Below are positions 18,201-24,340 of a DNA stretch of 64,000 nt, in pieces. The DNA lies in assembly GCF_017639205.1 (NCBI RefSeq), contig NZ_CP071139.1:8679501-8743500 (forward strand), written 5' to 3'. Made by a program: the position numbers and the translations under genes. Source of the DNA: Streptomyces nojiriensis. Lineage in GTDB: Bacteria; Actinomycetota; Actinomycetes; Streptomycetales; Streptomycetaceae. Position 1 is the first letter of the stretch; each line of letters opens with the position of its first letter. The notes under the pieces are model-generated. The model made no database searches. It was not told the DNA's origin and saw only the letters and a list, made by a program, of their open reading frames with translations.

Positions 18201-19602
18201 CGGCGGCTTCGACGCCCTGTCGCCCGCCGCCCGCGACCGGCTGCTCGACACCGTCACCGAGCGCCTCGGCGACCGGATCGACCTCGCGCTCGACGCGTCT
18301 CCCGCCCTGCTCGCGCTCTGGGCCGCGGCCGACGCGGCCGGACTCGCCGCCCTCAAGGCCCTCCCGCTGCCCGGAACGGAAACGCCGACGCCGACGCCGA
18401 CTGCGGCTGAGGCCGCGGCCGCGGCCGCCGAGGCGCCGGCAACCCCGCGCTCGCCGGCCCCCCGGGCCGACGGACAGCGGCTCGCCCCCGCCGACCGCTG
18501 GCGGCTGCTGCTCGGCCGTGAGCGGGACCGGCTCCCCGCCGGCGCCCGCCGCTACGCCCACGCGCTGGACGAGCTGTACGGAGCGGGGCGCGGCGAAGGC
18601 GCCTCCGACCTCGACCTCGGCCAGGGGCGCGGCCAGGGCGGCGGCCAGGAGGCCTCCTTCCCCACCGCCCGGGAGTGGTCGCAGGAGCTGGAGGCGCTGT
18701 TCGGCGCCGACGTACGGGAGGAGGTGCTGGCGGGAGCGGCCGAAGCGGGCCGCACCGACGTCCTCACCCAGCTCGATCCGGCGGCCGTACGGCCCTCGGT
18801 GGAACTGCTGAGCTCCGTACTCTCCCTCGCCGGCGGGCTGCCGGAGGCCCAACTCGCGCGGTTGCGCCCCCTGGTCAGGCGGCTCGTCGACGAACTCGCC
18901 AAGGAGCTCGCCACCCGGCTGCGTCCGGCCCTCTCCGGCCTCGCCACCCCGCGTCCCACGCGGCGGCCCGGCGGCAAGCTCGACCTGGCCCGCACCCTGC
19001 GCGCCAACCTCGCGCACACCCGGCGCCGGACCGACGGCAGCGTGGTCGTCGTCCCGGAGCGGCCCGTCTTCAGCACCCGGGCGAGCCGCGAGGCCGACTG
19101 GCGGCTGATCCTGGTCGTCGACGTCTCCGGCTCGATGGAGGCCTCCGTCATCTGGTCGGCGCTGACCGCGGCCGTGCTGGGCGGCGTACCGACCCTGTCC
19201 ACCCACTTCCTCGCCTTCTCCACCCAGGTGGTGGACCTCACCGACCGGGTCGAGGACCCGCTCTCCCTGCTGCTGGAGGTCCGCGTCGGCGGCGGCACGC
19301 ACATCGCCGCCGGTCTCGCGCACGCCCGCTCCCTGATCACCGTGCCGAGCCGCACCCTCGTCGTCGTGGTCAGCGACTTCGAGGAAGGCGCGCCGATCGG
19401 CGGGCTCCTCGGCGAGGTCCGCGCGCTGGCCGCCTCCGGCGCCCACCTGCTGGGCTGCGCCGCGCTCGACGACGAGGGGACGCCCCGGTACTCGGTCCCG
19501 GTCGCGCGGCAACTCGTGGCGGCCGGGATGCCGGTGGCCGCCCTCAGTCCCCTCGCCCTCGCCCGCTGGGTGGGCGACCGCCTCCGTGGAGAGTCCCGTT
19601 GA
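15283..19602 (+). CDS. DUF5682-VWA fusion protein (YehM+YehP-like)
   Basis: A 1,439-aa protein that combines what E. coli splits into YehM and YehP. It starts at TTG 15283, inside the moxR stop (TTGA) with GGAG 8 bases upstream. Residues 20-260 begin the DUF5682 region (GVRHHSPA at 23-30). Residues about 265-490 are a low-complexity Gly/Ser/Ala/Thr insert. DUF5682-type helical sequence resumes (FVPYSFDLLDSRSGYPAGIRDPRWQ) and runs to about 1100. The C-terminal VWA domain has an intact MIDAS: DVSGSM from Asp1280, the Thr in GGGTHIAAG, and VVVVSDFEEG. Metal-dependent binding of a client or of the MoxR ring is the expected VWA role. Confidence 0.88.
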   Translation: MTHTDPRTAVDALAAAREPYLIGVRHHSPALAAVVPALLDASGADAVCVELPAEFQPWLEHLADPETVAPVALAGTGEDGRLAFYPFADFSPELAAIRWARAAGAAVICCDLPLSDRGWTEPAAPPPGPLPAAAPGSAPAPTGAPDRTQAPALGQASGTAQDRATAPGGGSFADALTAAGTGRDGDDMWDRAVEVLAPGCSPEAVRRAALGVGWALRADTGAVPATDLAREAHMRSVIADAVAAGHRVAAVIGAFHAPVLPGTAAGGSPAEPGSGTASGLGSHSDTAPSGGSDPGSGDAVGPDPGCGSGHASDADSGHEPASAHHTGTGDGQTSPIGSGHASASGAGTGSASGAGTGSVSVSGAGTGSASGAGTGSASGAGTGSASVSGAGTGSASGAGTGSVSVSGTVSVSVSGTGTGTGTASGTGTGTGTGTGSGSGSGTGSGSGAGTASASDADSGHEPGSAHGTGTGSDAGSGSGHGSGSDAVTALGPNPVVPGPRHGGAAAAGTPAVTSFVPYSFDLLDSRSGYPAGIRDPRWQQAVLEAGGDPDRVREAASVAVTGLCRELRRAGHTAGTGEAAETLRLACDLATLRALPAPGRGELLEAVTTVLGQGEPLGRGRALARALEAVLVGTARGRITPHAPRSGLGPSVEAELAALRLPSPEEPAPREIRLDPLRSALDGRREVLLQRLLVCGASYGEPLTVAATGDGTALGTKWRLSWTPSVPARLDLAGVRGVTAAQAAAGTLRDTARRAAADGGPTPAQILAGLAAAARCDLPELVDVRLHEAATALPQTATLPELLDALDLLEALHRGHLPGTSDASRAAAATLAGDLLEAAVRCLPGLAGSEDPADAAALVALADRAAAHHLGLRTDDALAALAATAAPMMQGAALAVRVLLDLDPAAELGGRAAGWIDAAGTADSRRALTRRLGGLLTAAGPLLQSSPAALTPLLDRVEHLADQDFLDRLPALRGGFDALSPAARDRLLDTVTERLGDRIDLALDASPALLALWAAADAAGLAALKALPLPGTETPTPTPTAAEAAAAAAEAPATPRSPAPRADGQRLAPADRWRLLLGRERDRLPAGARRYAHALDELYGAGRGEGASDLDLGQGRGQGGGQEASFPTAREWSQELEALFGADVREEVLAGAAEAGRTDVLTQLDPAAVRPSVELLSSVLSLAGGLPEAQLARLRPLVRRLVDELAKELATRLRPALSGLATPRPTRRPGGKLDLARTLRANLAHTRRRTDGSVVVVPERPVFSTRASREADWRLILVVDVSGSMEASVIWSALTAAVLGGVPTLSTHFLAFSTQVVDLTDRVEDPLSLLLEVRVGGGTHIAAGLAHARSLITVPSRTLVVVVSDFEEGAPIGGLLGEVRALAASGAHLLGCAALDDEGTPRYSVPVARQLVAAGMPVAALSPLALARWVGDRLRGESR
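16307..16650 (+). repeat. Low-complexity Gly-Ser-Ala-Thr coding repeat inside the DUF5682-VWA gene
   Basis: Irregular 18- and 24-bp units (GGCGCCGGCACGGGCTCC plus one or two TCC-rich codons) repeat about a dozen times, drifting into GGCACCGGCACC units. They encode a flexible GAGTGSAS/GSVSVS linker. Looser Gly/Ser-rich sequence extends from about 16080 to 16760. All three reading frames on both strands stay open here. Such tracts are prone to slippage, so length probably varies between strains. Confidence 0.85.
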
Positions 19603-21506
19603 GCACCGAACTGCCGCCCGTCGCCCCCGAGGTGCTCGCCGAAGCCGTCGAGGACCTCACGCCCCGCCTGCGCAAGAAGCTGGACGCCGCCACCGAGGGC
19701 TGCGCGGCGGGCGCCGTCCTCACGGCCGACGGTACCGTCACCCTCCGCTTCGGCGAGGACGCCCTCGTCACCCTGAGCCCCGGTCCGGCAGGCACGATCA
19801 CCACGGCGGACCAGGCCGCGTGCAGCTGCCTGCTGGCACCCCGCTGCCTGCACCGGGCCGCTGCCCTGGGCGCGGCCCCGCTCGCGGACACCCCGCCGGA
19901 GCCGGTCGCGGCGGCGGAGCCCGGCGGGCCCGCCGCGCCTGCCGAGCCCGCCGCGCCCGCCGGACCGACCGAGCCCACCAAGCCCACCGAGCCCACCAAG
20001 CCCACCGGGTCCACAGAAACCACCGGGCCGGCGGATCCCCTCGAGTCCGCTCCGGCCCTCACCGAGGCCCAACGGCGCGCCGCCGGCGCCCTCTGGCACG
20101 TGGCCGCCGAAGCGCTCGCCGCCGGGGTCACCGCCGGGGGAGCGGTGGTCCAGGCCGAGTTGCTGCGCGCCGCCCACACCGCCCGCCTCGCCGGGCTGCC
20201 GCGCGCCGAGGCGGCCGCCCTACGGGTCGTACGCGGCCTGCGCGCCGCCCGCGAACGCCGGGCCGGCCAGCGGCTCGGCGACCTCACCGGGGCCTTCCGC
20301 GAGCTCCTCCACACCGCCGGGACGCTGGCCTCGGGCTCGGCCGACCCCGCGCTGACCGGCACCACCCGGCGCGCCTACGCACCCGGCGGCAGCCTCCAGG
20401 TGCACGGCCTGTGCCGGGAACCCGTCCTCTCCGCCACCGGATACGGCGGAGTGGTCACCCACCTGCTGTCCCCGGACGGCACCCCCTACTCGGTCTCCGA
20501 CGTCCGGCCCGGCGGCCTGGCCCGTGCCCGCGGCGCCGGTTCGGCCTCGGTGGCCCTCGGTGGCGCCACCCTCGACCACGCCGGCCTCGCCCGCGGTGGC
20601 CTGCGCATCGTCGGCGCGACCGTCTCCGCGGAAGGGCGGCTGGGCGCCGGACGCGGGGTCAGGGCGACCCCGCTGCCCGGGACCGCCTGGACCGAACAGC
20701 CCGCCGCGCGGCTCTTCGCCCGGCCGGCCGCCGAGGCCGTTGCCGAGCTGCTCGCCGCCCCGGACGCAGCCGAGTCCGCGCTGCTCGGCTGCGACGTCAC
20801 GGTCGTCGGCGCGGCCGGCGAACACCTCCTGGTGCGCGAGACGCGCCCGGACGCGCCGCTGCTGCGGCTGGTGCCCGCGCATCCCCACCCGGAGCTGGCG
20901 CACACGGAGAACCTGCGCCGCATCGCCTCGTACCCCGGGCTCCTGCTGCGCGTCCTGGGCCGCCCCGACCTGGACCGCACCGCCACGCTGCGCCCCCTGG
21001 CCGTGGGCCCGGTGCCGGGCGCGGAGCACACGCTGCGGCTGCCCGAGGAATGGCTGGGCCGCGCCGACCTCGGCTACGACCGCCTCCAGGGTGCGCACTT
21101 CCCGCAGGGGGCCGCCGCCCCCGTACCGCTCCCGGCGGCCGAGGGCCCGGACCCGCTGGCGGACTCCCCGCTGTGGCGGGTGCGCCGCCTCCTGGAGACC
21201 GGGGTCGCCGGTGGCCGCCGCGCCGTCGCCGAGGCGGCCCGTGGCACGGACTCCCTGGCCGCAGCCTCGTACGGCCCGCTGCGCCGGGCCGGGCTCACCG
21301 GGGCCGCGGACCTGGCCGCCGCGCTGGCCGCCGAGGCCGACCGCCGTCCCCGCGACGTCTTCGGCCGGCTGGCCGACGCCTCGCCCGACGGCTACGCCTG
21401 GGCCTGGCTGGCCGCGGCCACCCACCTGGCGGCGGCGGAACGCTGCTTGATCGCCGCGTCCTGGGCGGCGACCCCGGGCGCCGCCGCCCCGGTCAGCGGG
21501 CGGTGA
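19599..21506 (+). CDS. SWIM zinc-finger protein (YehQ-like), last gene of MoxR/VWA operon
   Basis: A 635-aa protein starting at TTG 19599, overlapping the previous stop by 4 bases (TTGA) with GGAGAG 6 bases upstream. The SWIM motif CxC-x5-CxH is present as Cys75, Cys77, Cys83 and His85 in ACSCLLAPRCLHRAA. SWIM domains bind Zn and mediate DNA or protein contacts. A Pro/Thr/Lys/Glu linker (residues about 100-145) follows, then a long region with helical and beta segments. In E. coli yehQ is also the SWIM member of the yehLMPQ neighbourhood. The 3' end overlaps the convergent marR gene by 14 bp. Confidence 0.88.
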   Translation: MSTELPPVAPEVLAEAVEDLTPRLRKKLDAATEGCAAGAVLTADGTVTLRFGEDALVTLSPGPAGTITTADQAACSCLLAPRCLHRAAALGAAPLADTPPEPVAAAEPGGPAAPAEPAAPAGPTEPTKPTEPTKPTGSTETTGPADPLESAPALTEAQRRAAGALWHVAAEALAAGVTAGGAVVQAELLRAAHTARLAGLPRAEAAALRVVRGLRAARERRAGQRLGDLTGAFRELLHTAGTLASGSADPALTGTTRRAYAPGGSLQVHGLCREPVLSATGYGGVVTHLLSPDGTPYSVSDVRPGGLARARGAGSASVALGGATLDHAGLARGGLRIVGATVSAEGRLGAGRGVRATPLPGTAWTEQPAARLFARPAAEAVAELLAAPDAAESALLGCDVTVVGAAGEHLLVRETRPDAPLLRLVPAHPHPELAHTENLRRIASYPGLLLRVLGRPDLDRTATLRPLAVGPVPGAEHTLRLPEEWLGRADLGYDRLQGAHFPQGAAAPVPLPAAEGPDPLADSPLWRVRRLLETGVAGGRRAVAEAARGTDSLAAASYGPLRRAGLTGAADLAAALAAEADRRPRDVFGRLADASPDGYAWAWLAAATHLAAAERCLIAASWAATPGAAAPVSGR

Positions 21507-21948
21507 CGGCCGGGGTCAGGCTGCGGGCCAGGAGGTCCAGGGCAGCCGTGACCTCGCGGACGGTGTCCGGGTCCGGGGCGGTTCCGTCGGGACCGGTCAG
21601 CGCCGCGGTGAGAGCGTCGTCGATGGTGGTGGCCCGGACCTCGGCGACGCGGGCGGAGGGTTTGGCGGCTTGCCGGATGAGCCGGCGGCGCCGGTCGGCG
21701 GGGTCGGGCTCCGTGTCGACGGAGCCCGCCTGCTCCAGCCGGGCGACGGCCGTGGAGACCTGACTCTGCGGCAGGCCCGTCCGCGCGGCGATCTCGCCGA
21801 CCGTGGTCCCGGGATGGGCGACGACATCGCCGAGGACGACGACCACCGAGCGGACCGACCCCGGCGGTCCCGACTCCGGCTGGGGCATCGCCTGTTCGCC
21901 GATCTTCATGAGGGCGCGTCCCAGGAGGAACGCTTCGACTCCGTTCAT
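21493..21948 (-). CDS. MarR family transcriptional regulator
   Basis: A 151-aa winged-helix regulator. The recognition region is TTVGEIAARTGLPQSQVSTAVARLEQAG followed by the wing EPDPADRRRRLI with the conserved DxRxR. It most likely represses itself and the divergent hydrolase gene at 22063 through the palindrome at 21963-22002, which lies immediately upstream of its start. ATG 21948 was preferred; ATG 21978 would put the start inside the operator. Ligand unknown, but the hydrolase partner suggests an aromatic or ester-type inducer. No clear ribosome-binding site. Confidence 0.85.
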   Translation of the reverse strand: MNGVEAFLLGRALMKIGEQAMPQPESGPPGSVRSVVVVLGDVVAHPGTTVGEIAARTGLPQSQVSTAVARLEQAGSVDTEPDPADRRRRLIRQAAKPSARVAEVRATTIDDALTAALTGPDGTAPDPDTVREVTAALDLLARSLTPAVTAR

Positions 21949-21962
21949 GGGCAGCAGAGTAC

Positions 21963-22002
21963 ATCTGAATCGATGCATCTATCTTGATGCATCGATTCAG
22001 AT
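21963..22002. promoter_or_regulatory. Perfect long palindrome, probable MarR operator
   Basis: ATCTGAATCGATGCATC (21963-21979) is repeated as its exact complement at 21986-22002, separated by TATCTT. Each arm itself contains the 8-bp palindrome GATGCATC, so two adjacent dimer sites may exist. It is the only AT-rich segment between the divergent marR and hydrolase genes. Confidence 0.8.
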
Positions 22003-22062
22003 GGATTACTGTCGTGTCGTCAGCCGGAAAGACCGGTGACACCTCAGCTAGGGGGACCCGCC

Positions 22063-22926
22063 ATGCCCACGAACGCCGCTTCCGCCGCCGCCGCCGTCAC
22101 CCGCACCCTCGCCGTCCCGGGCGCCACCCTGCACTTCCAGGTGGCGGGTCGCGGCCCCGTCCTCCTCCTCTCCCAGAGCGGCGAGGGCGACGCGGACCGC
22201 ACGGTCGACCTCGTCCCGCACCTGACCGACACCTTCACGGTCGTCACGTACGACCGCCGCGGCCTGTCGCGCAGCACCCTCGACGACCCCGCCGGGCCCG
22301 TCACCATGGCCGAACACGCGGACGACGTCGCCCGGCTCCTCGCCGAGGTCACCGACGGTCCGGCGCTGATGGCCGGGTTCAGCATGGGCGCCGCGATCGG
22401 CCTCCAGGCCGTGGCCCGCCACCCGGGCCTGCTGAGCACCCTGATCGCGCACGAGCCCGTGATGCCGAACCTGCTGGCCGGGGCGGACCGCGCGGAGCAC
22501 CTCGCCGAGCTGACGGCCATCCAGGACGTCCACGCGGCCGGGGGCCTGCCGGCGGCGTTCCCGGCGATCGCCCGGCACCTGGGCATCGACCCGTCGCACG
22601 ACGAGACCGAGGACGGCCTCACCCCCCAGCCGATGACCCCGCGCCGCCAGGCCAACTTCGGCTTCTTCATCGGAACGGAGTTCACGGCCGTCACCACGGA
22701 CGCCCTGGACCCGGCAGGCCCGGTACGGGCCGCGGCGCGAGCCGGCACGAGGATCATCGCGGCGACGGGGCGGACGACCCGGCCGACGGTCCACACCTAC
22801 CGCTGCGCGCTGGCGCTGGCGGAGCGACTGGGCACCGAGCCGGTCGAGTTCCCGGGCGGCCACAACGGCAACACGGCGTTCCCCCGGGCGACGGCACAGA
22901 CGCTGAAGACGCTCCTCGGCCGGTGA
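22063..22926 (+). CDS. Alpha/beta hydrolase under MarR control
   Basis: A 287-aa cytoplasmic hydrolase. The oxyanion strand is GPVLLLSQSGEGDADR, the classical turn is VVTYDRRGLSRS, the nucleophile elbow is AGFSMGAAIG with Ser107, and the catalytic His lies in PGGHNGNTAFP near the end. The fold is that of esterases and haloperoxidase-like hydrolases; substrate unknown. ATG 22063 has AGGGGGA 8 bases upstream, which outranks GTG 22036. The shared palindrome with marR implies induction when a small molecule releases the regulator. Confidence 0.85.
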   Translation: MPTNAASAAAAVTRTLAVPGATLHFQVAGRGPVLLLSQSGEGDADRTVDLVPHLTDTFTVVTYDRRGLSRSTLDDPAGPVTMAEHADDVARLLAEVTDGPALMAGFSMGAAIGLQAVARHPGLLSTLIAHEPVMPNLLAGADRAEHLAELTAIQDVHAAGGLPAAFPAIARHLGIDPSHDETEDGLTPQPMTPRRQANFGFFIGTEFTAVTTDALDPAGPVRAAARAGTRIIAATGRTTRPTVHTYRCALALAERLGTEPVEFPGGHNGNTAFPRATAQTLKTLLGR

Positions 22927-22952
22927 ACTCCCGGCGTGGTGCCGATCGGCGG

Positions 22953-23441
22953 CTACCGCGAGCGCAACCAGTCCCGCAGCACGCCGAGGTCGGCCCCGGT
23001 CAGGCCCCGTCCCGGATCGACCCGGTGCAGGAGCGCACGGCCGGGATGGCGGGCGGCCACCCAGGCCCGGTCGGCGCCGGTGATCTCGTCGTCGACCCAG
23101 ATGAAGGGCCGCCCGGCGGCGTGGTCGAGCAGCGCGGGGGTCTTCCAGTGGATCCCGCCCCGCCCGTCCTCCTCGGAGGGCTCCGGCCAGACCACCACGG
23201 GCAGCTCCGGCAGGCCGAGCCGCGGCGCGACGCACTCGTTGGCCTCCGCCATCCAGGTCGTGGCCCACACCAGCTCGCAGGGCAGCGCCGCCAGCCGGGG
23301 CCCGAGCGCGGGATCGACCCGGGCGAGCAGGGGATGGGCCCCGTCGTCGTCCTCGGCGGCCGGGTACGGGCCGGCCCCGAAGGGAATGAGTGGTCCGTCG
23401 ACATCGAGGTAGAGCAGGGGGAGGGCCATGGAACCGGTCAT
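22953..23441 (-). CDS. HAD-like domain protein
   Basis: A 162-aa protein whose N-terminus LLYLDVDGPLIPFG is the HAD motif I (DxDG), and whose later IWVDDEITGAD supplies motif IV acidic residues. The segment CELVWATTWMAEANECVAPRLGLP is typical of a small family of actinobacterial HAD-like hydrolases of unknown substrate. A phosphatase role is possible but not shown. GGAGG lies 14 bases before ATG 23441, so ATG 23429 is a fair alternative start. Converges with the hydrolase at 22926. Confidence 0.75.
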   Translation of the reverse strand: MTGSMALPLLYLDVDGPLIPFGAGPYPAAEDDDGAHPLLARVDPALGPRLAALPCELVWATTWMAEANECVAPRLGLPELPVVVWPEPSEEDGRGGIHWKTPALLDHAAGRPFIWVDDEITGADRAWVAARHPGRALLHRVDPGRGLTGADLGVLRDWLRSR

Positions 23442-23462
23442 ACGGCCACCGTAGTCCTCCCG

Positions 23463-23593
23463 GCCACGGGAAACGATCTTGACGTGGTGGGCGCCGGCGT
23501 CGACGCGGTTCCACTTCCGGGCCTGGCGCCGTTGCACCACCACCGCTGGACGACCTGCCCGTTGTACGGGTTGCTCTGCGGGATGTCGAGAAG
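23463..23593 (-). pseudogene. Decayed fragment of a ricin-B-type lectin domain
   Basis: On the reverse strand one frame reads LLDIPQSNPYNGQVVQRWWCNGA, and after a frame change near 23525 the next reads KWNRVDAGAHHVKIVSRG. Joined, these look like one beta-trefoil repeat of a ricin-type lectin (CLDIPGS...NGxxVQxWxCNG...W). There is no complete gene around it. It sits in the 263-bp gap between the HAD gene and the lipoprotein gene. I read it as a remnant of a lost secreted lectin or glycosidase. Confidence 0.45.
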
Positions 23594-23704
23594 CGGAGGA
23601 CGTCCCGCGACGGCAAGGGGCGAACCCGTGTGAGGCGGATCGCGACCGCGAGGTGGAACCCGGGCCGCCGCGATCGCCTCTTGCTGACCAAAGGGGGGAT
23701 GGAC

Positions 23705-24340
23705 ATGACCAAGACAGCGGTGTCCGTGACCGGGCGGCTTGTGGTGGCGGGGCTGCTGTGCGCCGCCCTGGCGGCCTGCGGGACCACACGGGCGGGAGAG
23801 GCCGCGCCGCCCGCGGGCGTATCCACGCTCGCCACGGCGGAGTGCGATCTCGACGTGCCGACGGACCAGGAGACGGGCGGGTACGCGGGTCCGCCCACCG
23901 ATCAGGAGACGGGTGGGTACGCAGGCCCGCCCACCGATCAGGAGACGGGTGGGTACGCGGGTCCGCCCACGGACCAGGAGACGGGTGGGTACGTGGGCCC
24001 GCCGACCGACGGTCAGATGGCCAACGGCGGTGGCCCTTGCGGCCCGGCGGACTGGTTCGACATGACCCGCGACTTCACCGCCTACTACGTGAATCACGAG
24101 GCCGACGACGGGTACGCGAACTCCGAGGTGATCAAGGAGGTCCGCGTCCGCAAGGTGCGCACGGTCGGCGAGGCCAGGATCACCTTCACCACCGAGGAAG
24201 TGGGCAAGAGCCGGGGCGACGCCGCTCGCGCGATCGCCACGTTGTTCGCCGCCTGGCGGCACGAGGTCTACGGGGACTCGGGCACGGTGACGCTCCAGAC
24301 CGCGACGGGCGGGCGGCTGAACGTCACCGAGCGCTGGTGA
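23705..24340 (+). CDS. Lipoprotein with tandem PTDQETGGYAGP repeats
   Basis: A 211-aa predicted lipoprotein with lipobox LAAC (Cys25). Residues about 52-99 are four near-identical 12-residue repeats (PTDQETGGYAGP) plus a degenerate fifth. The folded part starts near CGPADWFDMTRDFTAYYVNHE and carries a small alpha/beta domain ending in VTLQTATGGRLNVTERW. I do not recognise the family. ATG 23705 is preferred to ATG 23699 because the purine-rich AAGGGGGG site then has proper spacing. The 3' end overlaps the convergent carboxylesterase gene by 17 bp. Confidence 0.8.
   Translation: MTKTAVSVTGRLVVAGLLCAALAACGTTRAGEAAPPAGVSTLATAECDLDVPTDQETGGYAGPPTDQETGGYAGPPTDQETGGYAGPPTDQETGGYVGPPTDGQMANGGGPCGPADWFDMTRDFTAYYVNHEADDGYANSEVIKEVRVRKVRTVGEARITFTTEEVGKSRGDAARAIATLFAAWRHEVYGDSGTVTLQTATGGRLNVTERW
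23858..24001 (+). repeat. Four tandem 36-bp coding repeats
   Basis: Units at 23858-23893, 23894-23929, 23930-23965 and 23966-24001, nearly identical (differences mostly silent or Ala/Val), followed by a partial fifth. They encode PTDQETGGYAGP and form a hydrophilic spacer after the lipid anchor. No spacers separate them, so this is not a CRISPR. Confidence 0.9.

Noticed and set aside
23858..24001. Regular 36-bp repeats resembling a CRISPR array
   Set aside because: The units abut without spacers and lie in frame inside a lipoprotein gene.
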